Origin: Psychromonas sp030397575
GTDB lineage: Bacteria; Pseudomonadota; Gammaproteobacteria; Enterobacterales; Psychromonadaceae
Assembly (NCBI RefSeq): GCF_046250175.1
Contig: NZ_CP176468.1
DNA length: 64,000 bases
Direction: 5' to 3' (one strand)
Of the stretch, positions 17,145-26,135 are shown one piece after another (position 1 is the first letter of the stretch; every line of letters begins with the position of its first letter). The position numbers were made by a program, and so were the translations under genes. Under the pieces are notes generated by a model, which was not told the origin of the DNA, searched no databases, and was given only the letters and a program-made list of their open reading frames with translations.

Positions 17145-19082
17145 TTATTTATTGTCTTTGTCTTGCTCACTTTCTGTCGATTCAGTTTCCGTTGTCGTTT
17201 CTGTTTTCTCTTGCTCAACAAAATCTTCAACTTTGTCAGCGGTCACAGGATCTTTAACTGACTCTAGCTCTTTCTCATCGTCCCAATCACTTGGTGGACG
17301 AACAGTAACGCGAGCCATCAAATCGTCAACTTGATCAGTATCAATGGTTTCATATTTAACCAATGCATCTTTCATTGCATGTAAGATATCTATGTTATCA
17401 GTTAATAGCTGATACGCACGTTTGTAGTTAGTATCGATAAGGACTTTTACTTCATCATCGATAACTTTACCTGTTTCGTGCGAAACAACATTAGAACGTA
17501 AACTACCTTGCTCACCAGTTAATAGAATTGGACCAAGTTTTTCAGAGAAACCCCATTCCGTTACCATTGCACGGGCAATTGCCGAAGCTTGTTTAATATC
17601 CTGCGATGCGCCAGTTGATACTTTTTGTGCACCATAAATAAGCTCTTCAGCAATACGGCCACCATAAGCAACCGAAATACTGCTTTCTAACTCATCTTTA
17701 TTTTGCGAAATCTGATCCCCTTCAGGCAAGAACTGAGTTACACCTAAAGCGCGCCCACGCGGAATGATCGTTACTTTATGAATTGGGTGATGCTGTGGTA
17801 CTAATTTAGCAACAATGGCATGCCCTGCTTCATGGTAAGCCGTTGACTCTTTATCTTTATCTGTCATGACTAAGCTACGACGCTCTGCCCCCATTAGGAT
17901 TTTATCGCGCGCTTGCTCAAAGTCTTCTCTTGATACAGTACGTTTATTGCCACGTGCAGCAAATAATGCAGCTTCATTCACTAGGTTTGATAAATCAGCA
18001 CCAGAGAAACCAGGTGTACCACGTGCTAACACAGAGGCTTTCACAGTGTCGTCCAATGGAATTTTACGCATGTGTACTTTTAAGATTTGTTCACGACCAC
18101 GTACATCCGGCAAACCAACCACAACTTGACGGTCAAAACGACCAGGACGAAGTAGTGCTGCATCAAGTACGTCTGGGCGGTTCGTCGCAGCAATAACGAT
18201 AATACCTTCATTGCCTTCGAAACCATCCATTTCAACTAGCATTTGGTTTAATGTTTGTTCGCGCTCATCATTACCACCACCCATACCTGCGCCACGTTGG
18301 CGACCTACAGCATCGATTTCATCGATAAAGATAATACAAGGAGCTGATTTTTTAGCTTGTTCAAACATATCACGCACACGTGAAGCACCAACACCCACAA
18401 ACATCTCTACGAAATCAGAACCGGAAATTGAGAAGAATGGTACTTTTGCTTCACCAGCAATCGCTTTTGCTAATAATGTTTTACCTGTACCTGGAGGCCC
18501 CACTAGTAATACACCAGTAGGAATACGTCCACCAAGCTTTTGGAATTTGCTTGAATCTTTTAAGTAATCAACTAATTCAACAACATCTTCTTTAGCTTCA
18601 TCACAACCTGCAACATCTGCAAACGTTGTTTTAATTTGGTCTTCGCTCATCAATTTGGCTTTACTCTTACCAAACGACATAGCACCGCCTTTACCACCAC
18701 CTTGCATATTACGCATAAAGAAGATCCAAACACCGATTAATAGCAGCATTGGGAACCATGAAACAAAAATAGACGCTAGGAAACTAGTTTCCTCTGGAGG
18801 CGTACCTTCTACCTTTACATCATTTTTAATAAGGTAGTTAACTAAATCCAAGTCTGGTGCTGGGATATATGTAACAAATGGTGTTTGATTACTTTTTAAC
18901 CCCTTAATTTCTTGACCATTAATTTGTACTTGTTGGATCAGCCCTTGGCTTACTTCTTTGTTAAAACTGGTATAGTCGATTTGTGATTTATTCGTATCGT
19001 CTGATCCAAAGCCTTGGAATAAAGACATTAAGACTACTGCGATGACTAACCACAATATCAGGTTTTTTGCCATATCGTTCAA
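17145..19082 (-). CDS. ftsH: ATP-dependent zinc metalloprotease FtsH
   Basis: 645 aa. Membrane-anchored AAA+ protease that degrades misplaced membrane proteins, LpxC and sigma-32 in relatives. Two N-terminal membrane segments (LILWLVIAVVLMSLFQGFG; SIFVSWFPMLLLIGVWIFFM) bracket a periplasmic domain. Walker A GPPGTGKT (about residue 195), IIFIDEIDAVG, SRH region ATNRPDVLDAALLRPGRFD, zinc site HEAGH (about residue 418). The C-terminal tail is acidic and Thr/Glu-rich. The start given is TTG, 8 bp after GAGG; an inner ATG at 19073 gives MAKNLILW, the E. coli start, so the exact start is open. The rlmE-ftsH order is conserved. Confidence 0.97.
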   Translation of the reverse strand: MNDMAKNLILWLVIAVVLMSLFQGFGSDDTNKSQIDYTSFNKEVSQGLIQQVQINGQEIKGLKSNQTPFVTYIPAPDLDLVNYLIKNDVKVEGTPPEETSFLASIFVSWFPMLLLIGVWIFFMRNMQGGGKGGAMSFGKSKAKLMSEDQIKTTFADVAGCDEAKEDVVELVDYLKDSSKFQKLGGRIPTGVLLVGPPGTGKTLLAKAIAGEAKVPFFSISGSDFVEMFVGVGASRVRDMFEQAKKSAPCIIFIDEIDAVGRQRGAGMGGGNDEREQTLNQMLVEMDGFEGNEGIIVIAATNRPDVLDAALLRPGRFDRQVVVGLPDVRGREQILKVHMRKIPLDDTVKASVLARGTPGFSGADLSNLVNEAALFAARGNKRTVSREDFEQARDKILMGAERRSLVMTDKDKESTAYHEAGHAIVAKLVPQHHPIHKVTIIPRGRALGVTQFLPEGDQISQNKDELESSISVAYGGRIAEELIYGAQKVSTGASQDIKQASAIARAMVTEWGFSEKLGPILLTGEQGSLRSNVVSHETGKVIDDEVKVLIDTNYKRAYQLLTDNIDILHAMKDALVKYETIDTDQVDDLMARVTVRPPSDWDDEKELESVKDPVTADKVEDFVEQEKTETTTETESTESEQDKDNK

Positions 19083-19133
19083 GATGTAAACCTCATGTTT
19101 AAAATGAATAGAATATAATAGTAAATCAGATTA

Positions 19134-19787
19134 CTACAGTTTAAAACCGGTCGCCACTAAATAAACTTCGCGAGATCTCGCTCTTGAAGAATCGGGTTTT
19201 CGTGTTTTAACTGATTTGAATAATTTTCGTACTTCGCTTAGGTAAGATTCGTATTCTGCTCCCATGAAAACTTTAACGATAAAGCTGCCATCTTTCACTA
19301 AAACATCTCGACACATATCTAAAGCAAGCTCGACCAAATACATTGATTTAGGTTGATCAATACCTGCGTTACCACTCATATTAGGAGCCATATCCGATAA
19401 CACTACATCAACTTTATTATCCCCAATACGTTGCAATAAAGCATTTAAGACCACTTCCTCGCGGAAATCACCTTGTAAAAAGTCCACACCAGCGATTGAA
19501 TCCATAGGTAAAATATCACAAGCAATCACTTTGCCTTTCATTCCTACTTTATCAACGGCCCATTGTGACCAACTACCCGGCGCAGCCCCTAAATCAACCA
19601 CGGTCATACCAGGGCGGATCAATTTATCTTTACCGTTAATTTCATCGAGTTTAAATACGGCACGAGAGCGAAGTCCTTGCTTGTTAGCTTCTTTCACGTA
19701 CTTATCATTCACATGTTCCTGCATCCAACGTTTTGAACTGCCTGATGCACTTTTTTTAAGACGATTTGTACTGTCTGGTTTTGCCAC
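19134..19787 (-). CDS. rlmE: 23S rRNA (uridine(2552)-2'-O)-methyltransferase RlmE
   Basis: 217 aa (RrmJ/FtsJ). Methylates U2552 in the A-loop of the 50S subunit using SAM. SAM-binding motif VVDLGAAPGSWSQWAVDKVG around residue 63; the catalytic K-D-K-E set is seen as Lys in RAVFKLDEI, Asp in VVLSDMAPNMSG, Lys in GSFIVKVFMG, and Glu in SREVYLVA at the end. 52 bp upstream of ftsH and probably co-transcribed, as in E. coli. Divergent from yhbY. Confidence 0.97.
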   Translation of the reverse strand: MAKPDSTNRLKKSASGSSKRWMQEHVNDKYVKEANKQGLRSRAVFKLDEINGKDKLIRPGMTVVDLGAAPGSWSQWAVDKVGMKGKVIACDILPMDSIAGVDFLQGDFREEVVLNALLQRIGDNKVDVVLSDMAPNMSGNAGIDQPKSMYLVELALDMCRDVLVKDGSFIVKVFMGAEYESYLSEVRKLFKSVKTRKPDSSRARSREVYLVATGFKL

Positions 19788-19896
19788 AATGACTTCCTTA
19801 GCGAACGAATATTAGGATAAATAATAATCTAAATAGTAAAGGTTAATATTTAAGGGTAGAATGAACCGTTTTCAACCCTTAATGAAAGATATTTGC

Positions 19897-20193
19897 ATGA
19901 AATTATCAAACAAACAGAAACAATTTTTAAAAGGTTTAGCACATCCTTTGAAACCAGTAGTACTACTAGGACAAAATGGCTTAACCGAAGGTGTATTAGC
20001 TGAGATCGAAAATGCGATCAGCTTCCACGAATTAATTAAAGTAAAAGTAGCAACGGATGACCGTGAAACTAAACAACTTATTATTGATGCTATCGTACGC
20101 GAAACAGAAGCGTTAGCGATTGCAAAAATCGGTCATATTGTTGTTCTATACCGCCCAAGCGAAGCTAAGAAAATAGAATTACCACGTAAATAA
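19897..20193 (+). CDS. yhbY: Ribosome assembly RNA-binding protein YhbY
   Basis: 98 aa from the ATG at 19897, the normal family length; an upstream in-frame ATG at 19861 would add 12 residues that do not fit the family. CRM-domain protein associated with pre-50S particles. Starts MKLSNKQKQFLKGLAHPLKP, has the CRM-type VVLLGQNGLTEGVLAEIENA (GxxG-like loop), and ends IGHIVVLYRPSEAKKIELPR. Divergent from rlmE and convergent with greA, the E. coli arrangement. Confidence 0.95.
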   Translation: MKLSNKQKQFLKGLAHPLKPVVLLGQNGLTEGVLAEIENAISFHELIKVKVATDDRETKQLIIDAIVRETEALAIAKIGHIVVLYRPSEAKKIELPRK

Positions 20194-20217
20194 TTACGTT
20201 TTAATCTTATTTTAAAT

Positions 20218-20244
20218 AAAAAGCCCAGTAAATCTGGGCTTTTT
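20218..20244. terminator. Shared terminator between yhbY and greA
   Basis: AAAAAGCCCAG-TAAAT-CTGGGCTTTTT, an 11-bp perfect stem with A/T runs both sides. It lies between two convergent genes and can serve both. Confidence 0.92.
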
Positions 20245-20273
20245 ATTATCTTGATTTTGTTCAGTTTTGTGAA

Positions 20274-20753
20274 CTAAGCGATGTATTCAACTTTAGTAAT
20301 ATCATAATCAATCACGCCACCAGGTGTCGTAATTGAGATTTCATCGTCTAATTTTTTACCTATTAAGCCACGTGCAATCGGTGAATTGATAGAGATAAGA
20401 TTACTCTTAATATCTGATTCATCATCACCAACAATTTGATATGTCACTTCTTCTTCAGTATCAACATTAACAATTGTCACTGTTGCACCGAATATAACTT
20501 TACCGTTGTTGGCAATTTTAGTCACATCGATTATTTGTGCATTTGAAAGTTTAGCTTCGATATCTTGAATACGACCTTCACAAAAACCTTGTTGCTCACG
20601 AGCTGCATGGTACTCTGCATTTTCTTTTAAATCGCCATGTTCACGAGCTTCAGCAATAGCATGTACAATCTCTGGACGCTTAACTGTTTTTAACTGCTCT
20701 AATTCAGCACGTAAAATTTCAGCGCCTTTTGCTGTCATTGGGTATTGAGTCAT
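20274..20753 (-). CDS. greA: Transcription elongation factor GreA
   Basis: 159 aa, standard length. Rescues backtracked RNA polymerase by stimulating RNA cleavage in the secondary channel. N-terminal coiled coil (PMTAKGAEILRAELEQLKTV ... HGDLKENAEYHAAREQQGF) carries the acidic tip residues Asp/Glu in GDLKENAEY. C-terminal FKBP-like domain has INSPIARGLIGKKLDDEISI and TPGGVIDYDITKVEY. Convergent with yhbY across a shared terminator. Confidence 0.97.
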   Translation of the reverse strand: MTQYPMTAKGAEILRAELEQLKTVKRPEIVHAIAEAREHGDLKENAEYHAAREQQGFCEGRIQDIEAKLSNAQIIDVTKIANNGKVIFGATVTIVNVDTEEEVTYQIVGDDESDIKSNLISINSPIARGLIGKKLDDEISITTPGGVIDYDITKVEYIA

Positions 20754-20831
20754 TAACCATCACCTTATTCTGGAAAAAATGTTTCACTAACTATATTTGG
20801 AAAAGCGATTATTTTACGCTAATTACTGGCA

Positions 20832-21617
20832 TTAGTCATTTATTATAGAAAAAATGCTTTTGCTATTGTTATAAATTTGCTGTGCGATCACGTCTCGAGG
20901 CTCTTCACGCAGAGCACATAATGCATCAAAAATTAAGGGGATATTTAAAGGTGAGTTATACACAGTTTGCTGTTGATAAATAGGCATATCTGGCGCATCT
21001 GTTTCTAACAATAAACTGCTTAAAGGTAAGTTTTTCAGCGTACTTTGAGTTTTCTTAGCCGTAGGGTGAGTGATCACACCACCAATACCTAACTTAAAAC
21101 CTAATTTAATAAATTCATTAGCAATTTCTTCACTGCCCGAGAAAGCATGGTAAACCCCACCATATGAGAATTTTGTTTGTTTTAATAACTGTAAAATACG
21201 AGATTGAGTTTTTACCACATGTAAAATAACAGGCAGTTGCAAACGCTGTGCAATGGCTAGCTGAGCTAAAAACAGCGACTCTTGGGTTTCCATACTAGTT
21301 TCAATCAACTTATCTAACCCAATTTCTCCCAAAGCAACACAATGACTCCCAGGTTGCCGCTGTAAGTTATCAAGGGTCGATTCAAGCAATGCAAGGTCAC
21401 CCTCTTTAATACTTGTTAAAAAATGCGGATGAATGCCTAATGCAAAATACAATTCAGGATATTGTTCACAAAGGGCAATGATACCAGACCAATGCTGCGC
21501 ATCGGTTGCAGGAATAATAACGTGATTGATATGAGCCTGCTTTAAATCAACTAATAAATGGTTAAGATCTTTTTTAAAGCAGTCAAAATTTAAATGGCAA
21601 TGGCTATCTATAAACAT
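20832..21617 (-). CDS. TatD-family metal-dependent hydrolase (YjjV-like)
   Basis: 261 aa from the ATG at 21617 (GGGAT Shine-Dalgarno 7 bp upstream); the frame extends to 21671, but that part contains the prfC terminator. Metal ligands of the TatD amidohydrolase fold are visible: FIDSHCHLNFD at the start, GEIGLD mid-protein, LPVILHVVK, GVYHAFSG and LLLETDAPDMP. Related enzymes are 3'-5' DNA exonucleases or deoxyribonucleases; the substrate of the YjjV branch is unsettled. Lies directly after prfC, echoing the prfC...yjjV neighbourhood of E. coli. Confidence 0.88.
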   Translation of the reverse strand: MFIDSHCHLNFDCFKKDLNHLLVDLKQAHINHVIIPATDAQHWSGIIALCEQYPELYFALGIHPHFLTSIKEGDLALLESTLDNLQRQPGSHCVALGEIGLDKLIETSMETQESLFLAQLAIAQRLQLPVILHVVKTQSRILQLLKQTKFSYGGVYHAFSGSEEIANEFIKLGFKLGIGGVITHPTAKKTQSTLKNLPLSSLLLETDAPDMPIYQQQTVYNSPLNIPLIFDALCALREEPRDVIAQQIYNNSKSIFSIIND

Positions 21618-21635
21618 ATTATTATCCCAAGCATA

Positions 21636-21660
21636 TAAAAAAAGCGTCCGAAGACGCTTA
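21636..21660 (-). terminator. prfC terminator
   Basis: Minus strand AAGCGTC-TTCG-GACGCTT with the stable TTCG tetraloop, followed by TTTTTT. It lies 32 bp after the prfC stop and inside the rejected long start of the TatD-family gene. Confidence 0.9.
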
Positions 21661-21691
21661 ATTATAAACACTTAACGCATAATAATAACGA

Positions 21692-23278
21692 TTAATGTTC
21701 GCGTGTTTTACGGAACTTAACGTCTGGGTAACGTTCCATCGCTAGATTTAAATTAACCATAGTAGGCGCTACGTAAGTTAAATTGTTACTTCCATCTAAT
21801 GCTAGGTTATCGTAAGCTTTTTTCTCAAACTCAGCCATTTTAATTGGATCTTCACAATCAACCCAAAGTGCTGTTGCTACACTGATACCTTCATAGATAG
21901 CATCTACTTTGTATTCAGATTTTAAACGTTGTACAACCACTTCAAACTGTAGAACACCAACCGCACCAACAATCAGGTCATTACTACGTAAAGGACGAAA
22001 TACTTGTACAGCCCCCTCTTCCGATAGCTGCATTAACCCTTTCAACAGTTGTTTTTGTTTTAACGGATCTTTTAAACGGATACGACGGAACATTTCTGGT
22101 GCGAAGTTAGGAATACCAGTAAATTTCAAGTCTTCACCTACGGTAAAAGTATCACCGATTTGAATCGTGCCGTGATTATGCAAACCAATAATATCACCAG
22201 AGAATGATTCATCAGAAGCTGTTCTGTCCCCAGCCATAAAGGTTACAGCATCAGAAATACTGACCATTTTACCCGTACGCACATGATGCATTTTCATGCC
22301 TTTTTCATACTTACCTGAACAGATACGCATGAAAGCAATACGGTCACGATGTTTTGGGTCCATGTTCGCTTGAATTTTAAACACAAAACCAGAGAAAACT
22401 TCTTCTGTCGGCTCAACAACGCGCTGTACTGTTGCTCGTGGTAATGGTTTTGGTGCCCATTCCACTAATCCATCGAGTACATGGTCGACACCAAAGTTAC
22501 CTAATGCAGTACCAAAATAAACGGGCGTTAATTCACCTGATAAAAACATATCTTCATCAAATTCATTAGAAGCGCCTACCACTAACTCCATCTCATCACG
22601 TAGATCGTCGGCATGGTTTGGTAAGGCTTTATCTAATTCAGGGTTATCTAGCCCTTTAATAATACGAACTTCTTGAATTGTGTGACCTTGACCTGATTCA
22701 TATAAAATCACTTCATCACGTAAAATGTGGTAAACACCTTTAAATTCTTTGCCCATGCCAATTGGCCAAGTAATAGGCGCACAAGCAATATTAAGGACGT
22801 CTTCAACTTCATCCATCAATTCGATTGGGTCACGAGTATCACGGTCACATTTGTTCATAAAAGTAATAATAGGTGTATCACGTAGACGTGTTACTTCCAT
22901 TAACTTGATGGTACGTTGTTCAACACCTTTTGCGGCGTCAATCACCATTAAACAAGAGTCAACAGCAGTTAACGTACGGTAAGTATCTTCCGAGAAATCT
23001 TCATGTCCAGGTGTGTCCAGTAAGTTTACTAGACCATCATTGTATGGGAACTGCATTACCGATGTAGTGATCGAGATACCACGATCTTTTTCCATCTCCA
23101 TCCAGTCAGACTTAGCATGTTGACCTGATTTTTTACCTTTTACTGTACCCGCTTTTTGTAGCGCGTTTCCGAATAATAATACTTTCTCAGTAATGGTTGT
23201 TTTACCCGCATCAGGGTGAGAGATGATTGCGAATGTGCGTCTAGAATTGACTGCCTCTAGAAATTTAGCGTCTGCCAT
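21692..23278 (-). CDS. prfC: Peptide chain release factor 3
   Basis: 528 aa (E. coli 529). Translational GTPase that removes RF1/RF2 from the ribosome after peptide release. G1 SHPDAGKTT (residues 20-28), G2/switch region RGISITTSVMQF, G3 DTPGHEDF, G4 NKCDRD. Domain II and III follow, ending LTYVAPTMVNLNLAMERYPDVKF. Monocistronic with its own terminator. Confidence 0.97.
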   Translation of the reverse strand: MADAKFLEAVNSRRTFAIISHPDAGKTTITEKVLLFGNALQKAGTVKGKKSGQHAKSDWMEMEKDRGISITTSVMQFPYNDGLVNLLDTPGHEDFSEDTYRTLTAVDSCLMVIDAAKGVEQRTIKLMEVTRLRDTPIITFMNKCDRDTRDPIELMDEVEDVLNIACAPITWPIGMGKEFKGVYHILRDEVILYESGQGHTIQEVRIIKGLDNPELDKALPNHADDLRDEMELVVGASNEFDEDMFLSGELTPVYFGTALGNFGVDHVLDGLVEWAPKPLPRATVQRVVEPTEEVFSGFVFKIQANMDPKHRDRIAFMRICSGKYEKGMKMHHVRTGKMVSISDAVTFMAGDRTASDESFSGDIIGLHNHGTIQIGDTFTVGEDLKFTGIPNFAPEMFRRIRLKDPLKQKQLLKGLMQLSEEGAVQVFRPLRSNDLIVGAVGVLQFEVVVQRLKSEYKVDAIYEGISVATALWVDCEDPIKMAEFEKKAYDNLALDGSNNLTYVAPTMVNLNLAMERYPDVKFRKTREH

Positions 23279-23488
23279 ATTTAGTTTTCTCTTTATATGC
23301 GCATTAAACTGCGCACAATATTTTTTCTACGAAATGAGTGATTTATAAATTTGGCAGAACTATAGCAAATTGCCTAGATGAATTCATTTCCTATTATCTT
23401 AAGTATAAATTTGTTGTTTATATTTCGTTCAAAAAGATACACCATTTAATATTGAATATTGAATCCGTATAGCTCCTTCCCCCTAAAA

Positions 23489-24151
23489 TCAGGTGGCACT
23501 GGCTAACGCTAATTTAACCGCAAAGCCAACAAATCCGACGCCTACAGTACCACCAGAAACAGCACTGACTCTTTTACGTTTTCTAAAGCCAGCAGCCAAT
23601 GTTGAGCCCGCGTAAATTAAGGTCGCTAAGTACAGTAAACTAAATACTTGAATGGTGACTGCAAGTATTAAAAAAGGTACGACAGGTTGCGGGTAAGTGG
23701 GGTCAACAAACTGTGCAAAAAACGATAAGAAGAACAAAATCGCTTTGGGATTTAATAAACTAACTAACAATGCTTTTCTAAAGGCTTGTGAAGCACTGGT
23801 TTTTTTTATCTCAACCGTTTCCTCTAGATTAACTTGACCTAATTGGCGCCAAGATCTTATTGCCCCGCTAATTAACTGATATCCTATATATACAAGATAA
23901 CCAGCCCCCGCATATTTAATAAACATAAAAACAGCAGGGTAAGAGGTCAATATAGTTACCGCCCCTAACGCAGTAGCAATAATCAATAACGAGTCACCAA
24001 TTAATACCGCGGCAACTGCAGCCCACCCTATACGTCTACCCTGTTGTGCTGCCAATGCTAAAACATATAAAGAATTCGGGCCTGGTAATAAAATAACAAA
24101 CAATGCCCCAAAAAAATAAGTAATATAATTAACTACGCCAAATGCTTCCAT
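23489..24151 (-). CDS. leuE: Leucine efflux protein LeuE-like (LysE/RhtB family)
   Basis: 220 aa, six predicted membrane segments. The start FGVVNYITYFFGALFVILLP followed by GPNSLYVLALAAQQGRR matches LeuE (YeaS) of E. coli closely by eye, and so does LNPKAILFFLSFFAQFVDP in the middle. The LysE-family G-P-N-S/T motif after the first helix is present. Members export amino acids by proton antiport in the inner membrane; leucine as substrate rests on resemblance. Next upstream is a GNAT gene (117-bp gap), and a second exporter-GNAT pair follows. Confidence 0.72.
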   Translation of the reverse strand: MEAFGVVNYITYFFGALFVILLPGPNSLYVLALAAQQGRRIGWAAVAAVLIGDSLLIIATALGAVTILTSYPAVFMFIKYAGAGYLVYIGYQLISGAIRSWRQLGQVNLEETVEIKKTSASQAFRKALLVSLLNPKAILFFLSFFAQFVDPTYPQPVVPFLILAVTIQVFSLLYLATLIYAGSTLAAGFRKRKRVSAVSGGTVGVGFVGFAVKLALASAT

Positions 24152-24268
24152 ATTCCCTCTTTAATTAACGCTTTACCTTTAAATATACTAACGTATCCAA
24201 ATTTATTATTGCTGCCAATAGATCATCTAATCACTTGATTTTTTATACTCTTTATTAAGTATATTATT

Positions 24269-24709
24269 TCATGTATTACATTTTTTCTGATAAATATCAG
24301 GTCGGTGTAATTCCATAAAAAGCGCCGGTGATGCTAAGGCCGAAAAGCCAAATTGTTTATATAAATTATGTGCATCATTGGTGGCGAGTAGTACCTGACG
24401 TAACTTCTGTAACTTTGGGTCATCAATAATAGTTTGTACAAGCCATTTACTTACCCCTTTACCGCGATGTTCGGGTAACACAAACACATCAGCCAAATAA
24501 GCAAAAGTTGCGTAATCAGTAATCATACGCGCAAAAGCGACTTGCTGCCCTGCATCAGTAAAAACACCAAAGCAAAATGAGTTACTAACCGCAGTTTGCA
24601 TTGTCGATAAAGAAACACCTTTCGCCCAATAAGAGTCAGATAAATAGCCATGTATAACAGATAAATCCATCTGCTTTGTATCAGAACTGATTTTATATCC
24701 TACTACCAT
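24269..24709 (-). CDS. GNAT family N-acetyltransferase
   Basis: 146 aa from the ATG at 24709, preceded by GGAGGG 5 bp upstream (a TTG at 24721 lies before that site). Acetyl-CoA-binding core visible as VFVLPEHRGKGVSKWLVQTI with the Q/R-x-x-G-x-G/A motif R-G-K-G. Motif B region QVLLATNDAHNLYKQFGF gives the typical Y-x-x-x-G-F ending. The N-terminal WAKGVSLSTMQTAVSNSFCF is common in small GNATs of the YitI/HI-type group. Acceptor unknown; the two exporters around it suggest an amino acid or amine, which is inference. Confidence 0.8.
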   Translation of the reverse strand: MVVGYKISSDTKQMDLSVIHGYLSDSYWAKGVSLSTMQTAVSNSFCFGVFTDAGQQVAFARMITDYATFAYLADVFVLPEHRGKGVSKWLVQTIIDDPKLQKLRQVLLATNDAHNLYKQFGFSALASPALFMELHRPDIYQKKCNT

Positions 24710-24781
24710 AACACCCTCCAATCTCCATCACTCACTGTGAATAGACTAGTTGCCAATAATGATATCTAGCTTTGTTTAAAC

Positions 24782-25399
24782 CTAAGCTTCAGATCTAGAT
24801 AAAGCGATCCCCATCCCTATGAACAGAGTACCAAACACTTTATTTACAAATTCCATTATTTTTTGGCTCGTTAAATAGGGTTTCATAACAACACCCAACA
24901 AAGCATAACCAAGCATTACTAGGCTATCGATACTCACTACTGTTAGGCCTAATATTGAATATTGTTCAAATAAAGGTTGCTGTGTGCTAATGAATTGAGG
25001 CAAAAATGCAGCAAGAAAAACAATAGATTTTGGATTCATTAAGTTGACGACAAAACCTTGCTTTATTAACTTGCTGTAACCTTTGCCCCTAGATACCTCT
25101 TGAGTATTGAGCACTCCCTTATCACGCCACTTTTTTATACCCAAATATATTAAATAAGCAGCACCAGTGTATTTAACAACCTCAAAAAACACCGCTGAAG
25201 AAGCCAGTAAAGCCCCCAGACCACATGAAACGATAATGATGTGTAATGCTAGTGCTAACTGTAAACCAATAAGCCCTTGTAAAGCAGACTTCAAGCCCCC
25301 CATCATTGAGTTATTAATTGAGGCAATAGTACCAGCGCCTGGCGCTAAACTAAATATGACACAAGCCGCGACGAACACACTCCAAACGCCTAAATCCAT
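24782..25399 (-). CDS. rhtB: Homoserine/homoserine lactone efflux protein RhtB-like
   Basis: 205 aa with about six membrane segments. FSLAPGAGTIASINNSMMGG carries the LysE-family G-x-G motif, and VVNLMNPKSIVFLAAFLPQF matches RhtB very closely by eye, as does FEVVKYTGAAYLIYLGIKKW. Inner-membrane exporter of homoserine, threonine or analogues in E. coli. Lies 72 bp from one GNAT gene and 66 bp from the next, all minus strand. Confidence 0.75.
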   Translation of the reverse strand: MDLGVWSVFVAACVIFSLAPGAGTIASINNSMMGGLKSALQGLIGLQLALALHIIIVSCGLGALLASSAVFFEVVKYTGAAYLIYLGIKKWRDKGVLNTQEVSRGKGYSKLIKQGFVVNLMNPKSIVFLAAFLPQFISTQQPLFEQYSILGLTVVSIDSLVMLGYALLGVVMKPYLTSQKIMEFVNKVFGTLFIGMGIALSRSEA

Positions 25400-25465
25400 T
25401 TAACTTCTCCATTTTATAACTCGTTATAATTAATAAATTAAAATAATAAATTTAAAACTTTGGCA

Positions 25466-25879
25466 CTAACCAATAGTTTCATGGGGCTCTAGCACCCAGC
25501 AGCGAGGGTTATGATTAAACCCAATTTTTTCGTAATATAAGTTAGCTGCTGGCGCTGCTAATAAAATTAGCTTACATTTTGCTCCCAGCTGTTGTTGCGT
25601 TTTAATTTGTAATTGCTTGCCTATACCAAGTTGTTGAAAGCTTTCATCAACAGCCAAGTCTGATAAATAACAGCAAAAGTGAAAATCGGTCACACTTCTA
25701 GCAATGCCAATTAACTGCTCACCCTGCCAAGCACTGATTACAAGATTACTATTATTAAGCATTCCTTGTAGGCACTCCTCATCTTCTAAGGGTCTTCTTT
25801 CTCCTAAGGAAGTATTACTTAATAGCGCCTTAAACTGCGTAACGGAGATAACCGTATTTAGCTTATAATCTATATTCAT
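25466..25879 (-). CDS. GNAT family N-acetyltransferase
   Basis: 137 aa. Acetyl-CoA site LAVDESFQQLGIGKQLQIKT (Q-Q-x-G-I-G-K pattern) after the strand CYLSDLAV. C-terminal LLAAPAANLYYEKIGFNHNP has the Y-x-K-I-G-F motif of small GNATs. The N-terminus resembles the other GNAT in this cluster only loosely, so this is not a recent duplicate. Acceptor unknown. First gene of the minus-strand run, with about 256 bp of AT-rich DNA to the divergent LysR gene, which could control it. Confidence 0.8.
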   Translation of the reverse strand: MNIDYKLNTVISVTQFKALLSNTSLGERRPLEDEECLQGMLNNSNLVISAWQGEQLIGIARSVTDFHFCCYLSDLAVDESFQQLGIGKQLQIKTQQQLGAKCKLILLAAPAANLYYEKIGFNHNPRCWVLEPHETIG

Positions 25880-26135
25880 ACTTACCCTTAAAATAATCTA
25901 ACCTGTTTATCACTTCTTATCTAGACATTACTTAATGTATAGTTTTCAATCAACACTTTAAATTATCAATCAGATAAACGAGCTTATAAATAAAAATAAA
26001 CGAGCGCTTACCAATATAGCTTTTACCATATTAAATAGTCACTACCTGAATCGGCTGTAATAAGGTAAGTTACTATCGTAATTAATGGCATGATAAAAAC
26101 TAACGAACATATTCACCACGGAGAAGCTTTAAGCT